A DNA stretch of 64,000 bases from Listeria cornellensis FSL F6-0969 (GTDB lineage: Bacteria; Bacillota; Bacilli; Lactobacillales; Listeriaceae), in NCBI RefSeq assembly GCF_000525855.1, contig NZ_AODE01000013.1:1-64000 (forward strand), written 5' to 3'. The notes beneath the pieces were generated by a model. The model did no database searches. It saw nothing but the letters and a program-made list of their open reading frames with translations, and had not been told where the DNA came from. The translations under genes were made by a program, and so were the position numbers. Each line of letters opens with the position of its first letter. Within the stretch, counting starts at the first letter, position 1. Below are positions 16,988 to 26,106 of the stretch, piece by piece.

Positions 16988-17806
16988 ATGAATTATACAA
17001 AGGTTATGGAAGCAGTCAAAAAAATTAAGGAAACGTATAGCGGAAAGCCTAGAATTGGGCTTATTTTAGGATCGGGGCTTGGTGTTTTGGCGGACGAGAT
17101 TACAGCGCCGACCGTGATTAAATATCATGATGTGCCGTATTTTCCTGTTTCGACAGTGGAAGGTCATGCTGGCCAGTTTGTCTTTGGAAAGCTAGAGCAC
17201 CAAGAAGTTGTGGCGATGCAAGGGAGATTCCATTTTTATGAAGGTTATTCGATGCAAGATGTGACGTTTCCTGTTCGTGTTATGAAGGAACTGGGCGTTG
17301 AGATTTTAATCGTAACGAATGCAGCTGGTGGTGTGAATGAATTGTTCCATGCGGGGGATTTGATGCTGATTTCGGATCATATTAACTTCACGGGAACGAG
17401 CCCGCTTATTGGGCAGAATGACGATCATTTCGGACCGCGTTTCCCAGATATGTCTGATGCGTATCGTTTAGATTTACGGGAACAAGCGCGTCTGTTGGCG
17501 CAAAATTTGGAAATAGGGGTTCGCGAAGGTGTTTACGCAGGATTTACTGGGCCAACATACGAAACGCCTGCGGAAATTCGAATGATGCGCACACTTGGCG
17601 CGGACGCGGTTGGTATGTCGACTGTTTCTGAGGTCATTGTTGCTAATCATTGTGGCTTGCGCTGCCTTGGTATTTCTTGCATTACGAATATGGCGGCAGG
17701 AATTCTGGATCAACCGCTGAGTCACGAAGAAGTTATTGAAACGACGGAACAAGTGAAAGAAACTTTCCTAACATACGTGAAGGCGCTCGTTGGAAATGTG
17801 AAATAA
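16988..17806 (+). CDS. punA: Purine-nucleoside phosphorylase
   Basis: 272 residues, the trimeric PNP (PunA/PupG) type. ATG 16988 lies 11 bp after AAGGAG; TTG 16982 is an alternative. LILGSGLG binds phosphate, VEGHAGQFVFG and QGRFHFYEGYSMQDVTFPVRVM are family signatures, VTNAAGGVN and YETPAEIRMMRTLGADAVGMSTV supply the purine-binding Glu and the Asn/Ser region. It splits purine nucleosides to base and ribose 1-phosphate. Bacillus subtilis and, as I recall, Listeria have a phosphopentomutase gene just before this one; here only 32 bp separate xerD and punA. Confidence 0.95.
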   Translation: MNYTKVMEAVKKIKETYSGKPRIGLILGSGLGVLADEITAPTVIKYHDVPYFPVSTVEGHAGQFVFGKLEHQEVVAMQGRFHFYEGYSMQDVTFPVRVMKELGVEILIVTNAAGGVNELFHAGDLMLISDHINFTGTSPLIGQNDDHFGPRFPDMSDAYRLDLREQARLLAQNLEIGVREGVYAGFTGPTYETPAEIRMMRTLGADAVGMSTVSEVIVANHCGLRCLGISCITNMAAGILDQPLSHEEVIETTEQVKETFLTYVKALVGNVK

Positions 17807-17815
17807 AAATAAGAA

Positions 17816-17862
17816 TGGAGTCTGGTGCAACACTTACGAATGGGGCATCAGGCTCCTTTTTG
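17816..17862 (+). terminator. Terminator after punA
   Basis: GGAGTCTGGTGC and GCATCAGGCTCC pair with wobble around a loop and are followed by TTTTT. Confidence 0.85.
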
Positions 17863-17962
17863 ATAGTACATAAAAACTAAAAAAAATGGAAAACCTGATA
17901 TTGGCTATTGTTCTGCAACATGCTTGTATGCTACTATATAAAAGAACTTTTATATCTTCACG

Positions 17963-18050
17963 CACCGACAAACACACACTCCCGTCGTTAAAAATTCTGT
18001 TCCGATACGCTGATACAGGTCGTACGTTTCGTGTCGGTACTCATTTTTTC
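17963..18050 (+). repeat. Structured intergenic repeat, degenerate copy B
   Basis: CCGACAAAC, then CGTCGTTAAAAA, CTGTTCCGATACGCTGATAC and GTGTCGGTACTCATTTTT align one after another with the interior of copy A over about 85 bp and in the same orientation. The outer arm pairing of copy A is lost. The 311 bp space between punA and lysA contains this copy, the punA terminator and no gene. Confidence 0.65.
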
Positions 18051-18117
18051 ATAGGGATGAATCATTTGTTGGTGAACGAGGGTTTGGTGTGATTAATTTA
18101 GCAAAGGTGGGATTGAC

Positions 18118-19428
18118 GTGGCGTTTGAATCATTTGGGACTATGCGAGTGAATGAAGTTGGACATCTAGAAATTGGAGGGGTGGACACTTTGAAGCTGGC
18201 GCAAAAATATGGCACACCGCTTTATGTATATGACGTTGCGTTGATCAAAGAGCGTGCTCGCGGTTTTAAGAGAACGTTTGAGGAGCTTGGCGTGAAGGCG
18301 CAGGTTGCTTATGCGAGTAAAGCTTTTTCGGCGGTTGCGATTTATCAATTGATGCATGAAGAGGGGCTGTCGCTGGATGTTGTTTCTGGCGGTGAATTAT
18401 ATACGGCAATGCAAGCTGGATTCCCAGCGGAGCGGATTCATTTTCATGGTAATAATAAGACGAGACATGAGATGGAAATGGCGATTGAGTATGGCATCGG
18501 CTGTATCGTGATCGATAATTTTTATGAGATTGAACTGCTTGCGGAAATTTTGCGTGAAAAAGAGGCTTCTGTGTCTGTTTTGATTCGTGTAACGCCTGGT
18601 ATTGAGGCGCATACGCATGATTATATTTTGACCGGGCAAGATGATTCTAAATTTGGATTTGGTTTGACGAATGGGCAAGCGGAGGATGCGATTAAGCGTG
18701 TACTCGCAATCGATGTTTTCCATTTGATTGGGTTGCATTGCCATATTGGGTCGCAAATTTTTGAGACGACTGGTTTTAAATTGGCGGCGCATCGGATTAT
18801 GGAGCAGTTAGTTGTTTGGCGTGACTCGCTTGGTTTTCATGCGGAGGTACTTAATCTCGGTGGTGGTTTTGGGGTGCGTTATACGGCGGATGATACACCA
18901 TTGCCACCATCGCAGTATGTGCGTGAAATTATTGCGGATGTGCGTGAGGTTGCGATGGGTAACAATTTAGACATGCCGGAGATTTGGATTGAACCTGGTC
19001 GTTCGCTTGTTGGTGAGGCGGGTACGACGCTTTATACGATTGGTTCGCGTAAAGAGGTGCCCGAGATTCGTAGCTATGTGGCTGTGGATGGCGGAATGTC
19101 GGATAATATTAGACCATCTTTATATGAGGCGAAATATGATGCTGTCATCGCGGAACGCCCGTTAGAAGAGCCGGATGAGACGGTATCTATTGCTGGAAAA
19201 TGTTGTGAGTCTGGCGATATGTTGATTTGGGATTTGCCACTTCCAAAATCGGACGCTGGTGAGGTTCTCGCAGTATTCTGTACAGGCGCTTACGGTTATT
19301 CGATGGCGAATAATTACAATCGAATTCCTCGTGCTGCGGTTGTTTTCGTGGAGAACGGGGAAGATAAACTGGTTGTAGCACGCGAAACTTATGAAAATCT
19401 AGTACAACTGGATTTACCGCTTCATTAA
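18118..19428 (+). CDS. lysA: Diaminopimelate decarboxylase
   Basis: 436 residues starting at GTG 18118 after AAAGGTGGG. AQVAYASKAFSAVAI contains the Lys that binds pyridoxal phosphate, HCHIGSQI and LNLGGGFGVRY are the phosphate-binding elements, EPGRSLVGEAG binds substrate, and CCESGDMLIWD contributes the cross-subunit active-site Cys. It makes L-lysine from meso-diaminopimelate, the last step of the pathway. No lysine riboswitch was seen upstream. Confidence 0.96.
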   Translation: MAFESFGTMRVNEVGHLEIGGVDTLKLAQKYGTPLYVYDVALIKERARGFKRTFEELGVKAQVAYASKAFSAVAIYQLMHEEGLSLDVVSGGELYTAMQAGFPAERIHFHGNNKTRHEMEMAIEYGIGCIVIDNFYEIELLAEILREKEASVSVLIRVTPGIEAHTHDYILTGQDDSKFGFGLTNGQAEDAIKRVLAIDVFHLIGLHCHIGSQIFETTGFKLAAHRIMEQLVVWRDSLGFHAEVLNLGGGFGVRYTADDTPLPPSQYVREIIADVREVAMGNNLDMPEIWIEPGRSLVGEAGTTLYTIGSRKEVPEIRSYVAVDGGMSDNIRPSLYEAKYDAVIAERPLEEPDETVSIAGKCCESGDMLIWDLPLPKSDAGEVLAVFCTGAYGYSMANNYNRIPRAAVVFVENGEDKLVVARETYENLVQLDLPLH

Positions 19429-19440
19429 GGTGGGCTTTCT

Positions 19441-20184
19441 ATGACAGGAATTAATTTTAAAGTAGAGGCTTTTGAGGGCCCGCTTGATTTGCTTCTTCAA
19501 CTGATTCAGCAATTAGAAATTGATATTTATGACATCCCGATGGCGGATATTACGGATCAATATTTGGAATACATCCACTTGATGAAAGAGATGGAACTCG
19601 ATGTTGCTAGCGAATATCTTGTGATGGCGGCGACGCTTTTGGCGATTAAAAGTAAAATGTTGTTGCCAAAACAGGAGCTTGAGGTTGATTTTGAATTCGA
19701 TGATTCTGTCGATCCGCGTGATGAATTAGTGGAGAGATTGATGGAATACAAGCGGTTTAAAGAAGCTGCGAAACAATTGAAAGAAAAAGAGTCGGAGCGC
19801 AATTTTTATTTTGGGAAGGCGCCGATGGATTTGGGGGAATACGATACGTCTGGCAAGCAAGCGAATTTAGACGTGTCGCTCAATGATATGTTGGGGGCTT
19901 TTCACAAGATGCTCCGTCGTAAAAAACTAAGTCAGCCGCTTCATACACGTATTACGAAGCAGGAGATTTCGATTGATCAGCGGATGAATGATGTGATGGA
20001 TCGGATGGAGGTTGCGAGCGGTCGTGTCGTATTTGAGGATTTGTTTGATGCGGCGACAAAGGATGACTTAATTGTGACGTTTTTGGCTGTATTGGAACTG
20101 ATGAAACGTCGCCAAATCAGTGTGGAGCAGTCGGGTAGTTTTGCGACGTTATATGTTTTTAGTAGAGGTGAAGAAGAGCTGTGA
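19441..20184 (+). CDS. scpA: Segregation and condensation protein A
   Basis: 247 residues, acidic. FKVEAFEGPLDLLLQLIQQLEIDIYDIPMADITDQYL is the kleisin N-terminal signature; ESEYLVMAATLLAIKSKMLLP-like sequence (here ASEYLVMAATLLAIKSKMLL) follows, and the winged-helix C-terminus ends LMKRRQISVEQSGSFATLYV. ScpA bridges SMC heads in the condensin complex with ScpB. ATG 19441 is 12 bp after lysA; the gene overlaps scpB by 4 bp. Confidence 0.96.
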   Translation: MTGINFKVEAFEGPLDLLLQLIQQLEIDIYDIPMADITDQYLEYIHLMKEMELDVASEYLVMAATLLAIKSKMLLPKQELEVDFEFDDSVDPRDELVERLMEYKRFKEAAKQLKEKESERNFYFGKAPMDLGEYDTSGKQANLDVSLNDMLGAFHKMLRRKKLSQPLHTRITKQEISIDQRMNDVMDRMEVASGRVVFEDLFDAATKDDLIVTFLAVLELMKRRQISVEQSGSFATLYVFSRGEEEL

Positions 20185-20753
20185 GTAAAAAATTAGGAAT
20201 CCTTGAGAGCTTGCTATTTGCGGCTGGGGATGAAGGGCTGAGCACGAAACAACTGACAGAGGTCATGGAAATCAGTCATATTGAAGCGCTGAATTTGTTG
20301 GAGACGCTCAGTGATAACTATGCAAAATCGGCAGAACGTGGTATTGTTCTGTTAGAGCTCGCAGGGACGTTTCAACTAGCGACGAAAAAAGAGCATGCAA
20401 CCTATTTGCGAAAATTAGTCGAAGTACCTGGTAACACGACACTTTCTCAGGCATCGCTTGAAACATTGGCTATTGTTGCCTATCGTCAACCAATTACACG
20501 GATGGAGATTGATGATATTCGTGGTGTGAAAACGGATGGTCCGATTCATACGTTGATTGCGAAGGGTTTGATAATGGATAAAGGTCGCGTAGAAGGTGCT
20601 GGTCGTGCTAAACTGTATGTAACGACATCCGAATTTTTGGATTGCTTCGGTTTGAATAAATTAGATGATTTACCATCGATGGACAACATAGATTCTGAGG
20701 AAATGATTCAAGATGAGATGGACTTGTTTTTTGATCGTTTTGGTGGGAAATAG
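20181..20753 (+). CDS. scpB: Segregation and condensation protein B
   Basis: 190 residues with two winged-helix domains: LGILESLLFAAGDEGLSTKQL at the start and TLSQASLETLAIVAYRQPITRMEIDDIRGVKTDGPIHTLIAKGLI in the second domain, a strongly conserved ScpB stretch. GTG 20181 lies in the end of scpA (GTGA overlap), so the two subunits of the SMC complex are made together. Confidence 0.96.
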   Translation: MSKKLGILESLLFAAGDEGLSTKQLTEVMEISHIEALNLLETLSDNYAKSAERGIVLLELAGTFQLATKKEHATYLRKLVEVPGNTTLSQASLETLAIVAYRQPITRMEIDDIRGVKTDGPIHTLIAKGLIMDKGRVEGAGRAKLYVTTSEFLDCFGLNKLDDLPSMDNIDSEEMIQDEMDLFFDRFGGK

Positions 20754-20799
20754 GTATAGATGGAATAATAATTAGTGAATAGCTAAAAAGAGGTGCAAG

Positions 20800-21530
20800 A
20801 TGGAACGGTTACAAAAAGTAATTGCGAATGCAGGAATCACGTCGCGTAGAAAAGCCGAAGTGATGATTGAAGAAGGAAAAGTAAAGGTTAACGGAAAAGT
20901 GGTTCGAGAGTTGGGTCTTAAGGTTGGTAACTCGGATAAAATCGAGGTAAACGGCATCGAGCTAACGCAAGAAGTGAAACGCTATTTTCTGTTGTACAAG
21001 CCACGTAGCGTCATGTCCGCTGTATCGGACGATAAGAAACGCCGCGTTGTGTCTGACTTTTTCGTGGACATCCCAGAACGGTTATACCAGTTGGGCGTCT
21101 AGATTATGATACTTCGGGCTTGCTATTGATGACGAATGATGGCGATTTTGCAAATCAATTAATGCATCCGAAATATGAAGTTGAAAAGAGATACATCGCG
21201 CGTGTAAAAGGGATTCCGTCCAAAGAAGCTTTGCGCAAATTAGAAAATGGCGTCATGATTGAAGGGCGTAAGACGGCAAAAGCGAAAGTCCGTTTACAAA
21301 CATTTGATAAGAAGAAAGAGAAGGCAATCATTGAGGTTATCATTCATGAAGGACGTAATCGCCAAGTCCGCAAAATGTTTGACACGATTGGCCATCCAGT
21401 TCAGAAATTATCACGCGAAGCCTATGCTTTTCTTGATTTAAAAGGGTTGAATGCTGGCGAACGCAGAGAATTGACACATCATGAAGTGAAGAGATTAAAG
21501 GCGCTGACGCAATTTGGTGATAAGAAATAG
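20800..21530 (+). CDS. rluB: 23S rRNA pseudouridine synthase B, frameshifted
   Basis: N-terminal S4 RNA-binding domain (MERLQKVIANAGITSRRKAEVMIEEGKVKVNG) followed by the pseudouridine synthase domain. The frame breaks after IPERLY: CC at 21087-21088 should be CCC to give YPVGRLDYDTSGLLLMTNDG, which contains the catalytic Asp. The rest (VEKRYIARVKG, EVIIHEGRNRQVRKMFDTIGHPV) is intact to 21530, about 243 residues. RluB modifies position 2605 of 23S rRNA in E. coli numbering. GAGGTGCAAG precedes the ATG. Confidence 0.92.
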
Positions 21531-21613
21531 TTTTTTAAGTGAATAACTTAGAGTTCAGGGGAAATATAACGACAGTAGAGAATAACAGATAATATTACTT
21601 TTTCAATGAAAAT

Positions 21614-21648
21614 CTAGGGAAGCGTATGTCTTTTTCCCTAGTTTTTTT
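21614..21648 (+). terminator. Terminator after rluB
   Basis: CTAGGGAA (21614-21621) pairs with TTCCCTAG (21634-21641), followed by seven T. The 361 bp space between rluB and resD holds this terminator and the resD promoter region only. Confidence 0.88.
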
Positions 21649-21774
21649 GTTGCCGATTTATGTAAAGTATTCATTATTTTTCACAAACTAAGGCTTAAAA
21701 ATGGCTAAAATAAAAAAAAGCATGTATAATTTGTCCAAGATAGTGACTTTCCTTTTTTAATTTGGGCTTGTCTG

Positions 21775-21783
21775 TGCTATAGT
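21775..21783 (+). promoter_or_regulatory. Possible extended -10 promoter of resD
   Basis: TGCTATAGT is a TGn-TATAGT extended -10, 108 bp before resD. No matching -35 was found. TATAAT also occurs at 21725-21730. Weak evidence. Confidence 0.35.
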
Positions 21784-21891
21784 TGAGTTGTGAACAAAAT
21801 GACAATAAAAAGGTACGAAAGACTAGGGAATATGAATACATACCGAAATAAGTTTCCTTTTTTAGAGAAACGAGTAAGGGGATGATTACCT

Positions 21892-22611
21892 ATGAGTGAG
21901 CAAGTTAAAATTCTCGTTGTGGATGACGAAGACCGGATCAGGCGTTTACTTAAGATGTATCTTGAACGTGAGAATTATAAAATTGAAGAGGCTAGTGATG
22001 GAGATCAAGCGTTACAGCTCGCAATTGATAATAGTTATGATGTCATTTTGCTTGATTTGATGATGCCAGGAAAAGACGGCATTGAGGTTTGTCGCGAATT
22101 GCGTGAATATAAAGCGACTCCGGTTGTTATGTTGACAGCAAAAGGTGAGGAAGCGAATCGCGTGCAAGGATTTGAGGTTGGCGCAGACGATTATATCGTG
22201 AAACCGTTTAGCCCGCGTGAAGTTGTCCTACGTGTCAAAGCTGTTCTAAGACGTGCGCAACAACATAGCCAACCTGTTGCAACAAGCGTACCAGGTGATA
22301 TCATTACTTTCCCACACTTAAAAATTGATAATGAGGCGCATCGGGTTATAGTGGAAGGCCAAGAAATTAATTTGACACCTAAAGAATATGATTTACTATA
22401 TTATTTAGCGAAATCACCGGATAAAGTGTTTGATCGTGAATCGCTATTAAAAGAAGTTTGGCGTTATGAGTTTTTTGGAGACTTACGTACGATTGATACG
22501 CATGTGAAACGTCTCCGCGAGAAATTATTTGACGTTTCAGAGGAAGCAGCTAAAATGATTGTGACCGTCTGGGGTTTAGGCTACAAGTTTGAAGTGACAG
22601 AAACAGAGTGA
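21892..22611 (+). CDS. resD: Response regulator ResD (OmpR family)
   Basis: 239 residues. Receiver domain: VVDDEDRIRRLL, LLDLMMPGKDGIE with phospho-acceptor Asp near residue 57, MLTAKGEEANR and IVKPFSPREVVLRVKAVLRR. C-terminal winged helix: LTPKEYDLLYYLAKSPDKVFDRESLLKEVWRYEFFGDLRTIDTHVKRLREK. Position after scpAB-rluB and before the cognate kinase matches ResD, the regulator of aerobic-anaerobic respiration genes in Bacillus and Listeria. Confidence 0.93.
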   Translation: MSEQVKILVVDDEDRIRRLLKMYLERENYKIEEASDGDQALQLAIDNSYDVILLDLMMPGKDGIEVCRELREYKATPVVMLTAKGEEANRVQGFEVGADDYIVKPFSPREVVLRVKAVLRRAQQHSQPVATSVPGDIITFPHLKIDNEAHRVIVEGQEINLTPKEYDLLYYLAKSPDKVFDRESLLKEVWRYEFFGDLRTIDTHVKRLREKLFDVSEEAAKMIVTVWGLGYKFEVTETE

Positions 22612-22623
22612 AATAGTCCATAT

Positions 22624-22659
22624 AGAAATAGATAGGTTTAACAAAGCCTATCTATTTCT
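22624..22659 (+). other. Stem-loop between resD and resE
   Basis: AGAAATAGATAGG (22624-22636) and CCTATCTATTTCT (22647-22659) form a perfect 13 bp stem with a 10-base loop. The 3' side is only moderately T-rich. It may act as a partial terminator that lowers kinase output relative to regulator, or as a message stabiliser. Confidence 0.65.
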
Positions 22660-22723
22660 TGATATTATTGTATAAACGGCAAGCAACGAGGTGCTTGAAA
22701 TTCGGATCAAAGGGCTGGTGACA

Positions 22724-24505
22724 ATGAGATTTTGGCATAGTATCGTCGGAAAAATTTGGGGAACGATTATTCTTTTACTAACGGGAGTTCTAGTAGCAAC
22801 CGGATTTTTCATTGCGATTGTTTATGAAGACAAAAATACGGAGCAAATCACTGGTGGAATTGAGGCGACGACAGAGCATATAGGGAATTTAATTGAAGAG
22901 GGGACGGATACCGAGACGCTTTCATCTGCCTTTCAGCTATTGGATAAGTCGACAGGTGTAATCGTGGAGCAGAAGGGGAAAGTAGTTGCTTCTAAACAGA
23001 CGTCTATGCATTTAGGTACGGAAGCATATACGCATTTGTTCGAGGATAAGAAAATGAATGACCATTTATCTGAGGGGAAATTTATCTTGGAACAATATAA
23101 TTTCTATGGTGAAAGTAATGATGAAGCCGTACATATGGGAGCGCAGCGATTTAAGACGTTAGATGGTAATATCAATACGGTCTATGTTTATAGGTCGTAT
23201 GAAGATATTTTGAAATTGACAGGACAGGTGACCAAAACGTTGCTGATATCTGGTATTATGGCAATTCTAGTTACTTCCGTGTTGTCGTTTATTTTATCGT
23301 CACGGATGGCGTACCCGCTGCGAGAAATGAAAAAGATTGCGATTGCTGTATCGAAAGGGAACTTTGATAATCGGGTGCCAACGTATACGCATGATGAGAT
23401 TGGTGATTTAGGGATTGCCTTTAACAAGATGGCACAACAACTGAAATACAATATTAGCGCGTTAAGGCAAGAGAAGGAGCAGTTGTCCAATATTCTAGTT
23501 GGGATGGCGGACGGGGTTATTAAATTCAACATCGATAAGACGATTATTTTGAGTAATCCGCCTGCGGAACAGTTTTTACATGATTGGTTCTTTTCGACGG
23601 AAAATGAGGATAAAGTGCTTATACCGCCAAACTTGGATCTGATGCTGACGAATATTTTGGAAACGCGTGAGGAGCAAGTTGGTGAAATTGTGTTTGGCGA
23701 CCAAACCTATGTCGCCATTTTGACATTGCTTTATAATGGGGATGATATTCGGAGTATCGTTACGGTAATCAGAGATATGACGGAGGAGAAGCGTCTAGAG
23801 AAGATGAAGAGCGATTTTGTGAATAATGTGTCACATGAGTTGCGGACGCCGATTTCGATGCTACAAGGCTACAGTGAGGCGATTATTGATGGTGTAGCGC
23901 AGACCGATGAAGAGGTGCGTGAATTTGCGCAGATTATTTATGATGAATCGTTGCGAATTGGACGTCTCGTGAATGATATGCTTGATTTAGCGCGGATGGA
24001 AGCTGGTTTTGAGCAGTTGGATAAACAGCGCTTGCCAGTGGCGCCATTCCTAGATAAAGTAGTTTCCAATTTTGAAGTGCTGGCGAAGGATAATAATGTG
24101 AAATTGCAATTGGTGGTCGATGATCCTGATTTGGAGTATACGTTTGATCCTGACCGCATGGAGCAGGTATTGGTGAATTTAATCATGAATGCAATTCGTC
24201 ACACGGGTAGAGAAGACTACGAGGGAATTGTAGAAGTGCATGAAACGGCAGATTTTCACTCGGATGAACTCGTCATTAAGATTATTGATAACGGAAGCGG
24301 GATTCCTGAGGCTGATATTCCTTTCTTGTTTGAGCGGTTTTATAAAGCAGACAAGGCACGAACTCGCGGGAAAACAGGTACTGGAATAGGTTTATCGATT
24401 GTAAAAAATATCGTCGAGGCGCATAATGGTAAAATAACAGTGGAGAGTCATCTTGGCATCGGTTCGACATTTATTGTCACGTTGCCGCTTTCTACGGATA
24501 TATAA
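22724..24505 (+). CDS. resE: Sensor histidine kinase ResE
   Basis: 593 residues from ATG 22724 (MRFWHSIVGKIWGTIILLL); the upstream in-frame region has no better start, and the ribosome site is poor. Two membrane segments (residues about 10-33 and 160-185) flank an extracellular sensor region. Then follow a HAMP domain (SRMAYPLREMKKIAIAVSKG), a PAS-like region, the H-box FVNNVSHELRTPISMLQGY, N-box LVNLIMNAIRHT, and GTGIGLSIVKNIVEAHNG. It phosphorylates ResD. A 13 bp hairpin separates the two genes. Confidence 0.93.
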   Translation: MRFWHSIVGKIWGTIILLLTGVLVATGFFIAIVYEDKNTEQITGGIEATTEHIGNLIEEGTDTETLSSAFQLLDKSTGVIVEQKGKVVASKQTSMHLGTEAYTHLFEDKKMNDHLSEGKFILEQYNFYGESNDEAVHMGAQRFKTLDGNINTVYVYRSYEDILKLTGQVTKTLLISGIMAILVTSVLSFILSSRMAYPLREMKKIAIAVSKGNFDNRVPTYTHDEIGDLGIAFNKMAQQLKYNISALRQEKEQLSNILVGMADGVIKFNIDKTIILSNPPAEQFLHDWFFSTENEDKVLIPPNLDLMLTNILETREEQVGEIVFGDQTYVAILTLLYNGDDIRSIVTVIRDMTEEKRLEKMKSDFVNNVSHELRTPISMLQGYSEAIIDGVAQTDEEVREFAQIIYDESLRIGRLVNDMLDLARMEAGFEQLDKQRLPVAPFLDKVVSNFEVLAKDNNVKLQLVVDDPDLEYTFDPDRMEQVLVNLIMNAIRHTGREDYEGIVEVHETADFHSDELVIKIIDNGSGIPEADIPFLFERFYKADKARTRGKTGTGIGLSIVKNIVEAHNGKITVESHLGIGSTFIVTLPLSTDI

Positions 24506-24514
24506 AGGAGTTTG

Positions 24515-25042
24515 ATGAAATTGACAGAACGCATGCAAAAATTTTGTAAAGATTCATTGGTAATTAAGACAAGTCGGGTCTTTCCATCCGATACAAATAA
24601 TCATAATACGCTATTTGGTGGGCGCTTGATGACATATATTGATGATACAGCATCCATCAGTGCTTCCCGGCATTGTCGGACTGGAATTGTGACGGCCTCG
24701 ACAGATTCGGTCGATTTCTTACAACCCATTAAAAATGATCATTCGGTATGTTTGGAGTCCTACGTGGCTTCGACGGGACGTTCATCGATGGAGATTTTCG
24801 TGAAAGTCATTGCGGAAAATTTGAAAAATGGGGATCGTTATTTGGCAGCTACTTCTTTTCTGACGTTTGTCGCGATTGATGATAATGGCAAAACAGTAGA
24901 AGTCCCAACCGTTGTCGCGCAATCAGATGAGGAGAAAATGATTAGTCGTGATGCGCAAGAACGTAGTTTGGCAAGGAAGAAACGTTTGGCGCAAAGTCGA
25001 GAACTTGCAGCGGCGCTTTCAACGGAGATTCCTTGGGGATAA
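24515..25042 (+). CDS. Acyl-CoA thioesterase (YkhA-like hotdog fold)
   Basis: 175 residues from ATG 24515 after AAAGGAG, only 9 bp after resE. SRVFPSDTNNHNTLFGGRLMTYIDDTASISASRHCRTGIVTASTDSVDF-type sequence contains the hotdog helix with the active-site Asn/Asp region; split here, the key pieces are NTLFGGRLM and YIDDTASISASRHC. AATSFLTFVAIDD is the closing strand. These enzymes hydrolyse acyl-CoA esters. It is likely cotranscribed with resDE. Confidence 0.87.
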   Translation: MKLTERMQKFCKDSLVIKTSRVFPSDTNNHNTLFGGRLMTYIDDTASISASRHCRTGIVTASTDSVDFLQPIKNDHSVCLESYVASTGRSSMEIFVKVIAENLKNGDRYLAATSFLTFVAIDDNGKTVEVPTVVAQSDEEKMISRDAQERSLARKKRLAQSRELAAALSTEIPWG

Positions 25043-25110
25043 GCAAGCGGTTTTGCATGAGGGCTTTGCTTATGGTACAATAACGTACGTAATACAATAA
25101 AATATAGTTC

Positions 25111-25228
25111 ATCTTCGGGGCAGGGTGTAATTCCCGACCGGTGGTTAAAGTCCACGAACTGTTTCTTTTTGAGATGGTTGATTTGGTGTAATTCCAAAAC
25201 CGACAGTATAGTCTGGATGGGAGGAGAT
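25111..25228 (+). ncRNA. FMN riboswitch (RFN element)
   Basis: The conserved RFN blocks are present in order: ATCTTCGGGGCAGGGTG, AATTCCCGACCGG, GGTTAAAGTCCACGAAC, then after a variable stem TTTGGTGTAATTCCAAAACC, GACAGTATAGTCTGGATGGG. Binding of FMN would favour the downstream terminator at 25378. It controls ribU, so riboflavin uptake falls when FMN is plentiful. Confidence 0.97.
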
Positions 25229-25377
25229 GTTGGTTCGCTTACTTTTGGCGCACTTACTTGAAAAATTGGCTAGTTATGGTCTATTTGGATTGGACGTTTT
25301 TGAGCTACGTTTTTTTTTAGCGTGGTTTTCTGGAGTCTTATTTGAATATACTGTGCTTGTTTGGATTTTCACATACC

Positions 25378-25412
25378 GTCCCTCGAATGCATTTTCGGGG
25401 GATTTTTTTCAT
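25378..25412 (+). terminator. Riboswitch-controlled terminator
   Basis: TCCCTCGAA and TTTCGGGGGA pair across a short loop and are followed by seven T. It lies 150 bp after the aptamer and 70 bp before ribU, the expected position of the expression platform. Confidence 0.8.
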
Positions 25413-25482
25413 GTTTTGTGTGCTCATAAATAAAGGGAAACCGCAGATTCTTAGGATGAACATCTAAGGAGAAGTGATTTTG

Positions 25483-26091
25483 ATGAAGAAGTATTCTTTA
25501 AAGGCGTTTGTAAGTATTGCAGTATTGGGAGCGGTGGCGTTTGTCATCATGTTAATTCAGTTTCCATTATTGCCAAGTGCACCATTTTTAAAACTAGATT
25601 TCAGTGATATTCCTGCTATTATTGGCGGTTTATTATTCGGACCGCTTGCGATTGTGTTGATTGAGTTTGTGAAGAATGTCTTGGAGTATTTAGTAACGGG
25701 GAGCTTTGTTGGGGTCCCAATCGGGGAATTAGCGAATTTCTTATCTGGTATTTGTTTCGTGCTACCGATTTACTATGTTTTCCGCTATACACGCTCGACG
25801 AAAGCGATGATTTTAGGTGCTGGGATTGGTGCGGTGACGATGACAGTGATGATGTCGTTGTTTAATTACTTTATTTTGTTGCCTTTTTATATCACGGTTG
25901 GAGGTTTGCCTGCTGGAACGAATATTGCAGCGCTTGTTACGACGGCGATTATACCGTTTAATTTGCTAAAGGGTGTCGTTGTAGGAGCGGTATTCATCTT
26001 AGTTTACGGCAGAATGAGATCGTGGATTTTGAAAAATACGATTGTAAAATTAAAGGTGAAAAAAGATAAGAAGCATCACGGCGTTGTGTAA
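25483..26091 (+). CDS. ribU: Riboflavin ECF transporter S component
   Basis: 202 residues, six membrane helices. ATG 25483 follows AAGGAG. The segments [20 protein letters not shown] and [21 protein letters not shown] with [17 protein letters not shown] are the riboflavin-binding signature of RibU. The protein captures riboflavin and associates with the shared EcfAA'T module encoded elsewhere. The upstream FMN riboswitch supports the assignment. The Lys-rich C-terminus lies in the cytoplasm. Confidence 0.96.
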   Translation: MKKYSLKAFVSIAVLGAVAFVIMLIQFPLLPSAPFLKLDFSDIPAIIGGLLFGPLAIVLIEFVKNVLEYLVTGSFVGVPIGELANFLSGICFVLPIYYVFRYTRSTKAMILGAGIGAVTMTVMMSLFNYFILLPFYITVGGLPAGTNIAALVTTAIIPFNLLKGVVVGAVFILVYGRMRSWILKNTIVKLKVKKDKKHHGVV

Positions 26092-26099
26092 TGCTTTTT
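26071..26099 (+). terminator. Terminator overlapping the ribU 3' end
   Basis: AAGCATCACGG and GTGTAATGCTT pair (GCAT/ATGC with AC/GT) around the stop codon, followed by TTT. A second hairpin, TAGCGGATC with GGTCCGCTA plus ATTTTT at 26132-26160, lies within the end of the convergent ferredoxin gene and may back it up. Confidence 0.6.
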
Positions 26100-26106
26100 G
26101 AGATAG

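Noticed and set aside
25227-25433. 68-codon open frame between FMN riboswitch and its terminator
   Set aside because: It overlaps the aptamer end and the terminator hairpin and has no family resemblance; more likely leader RNA.
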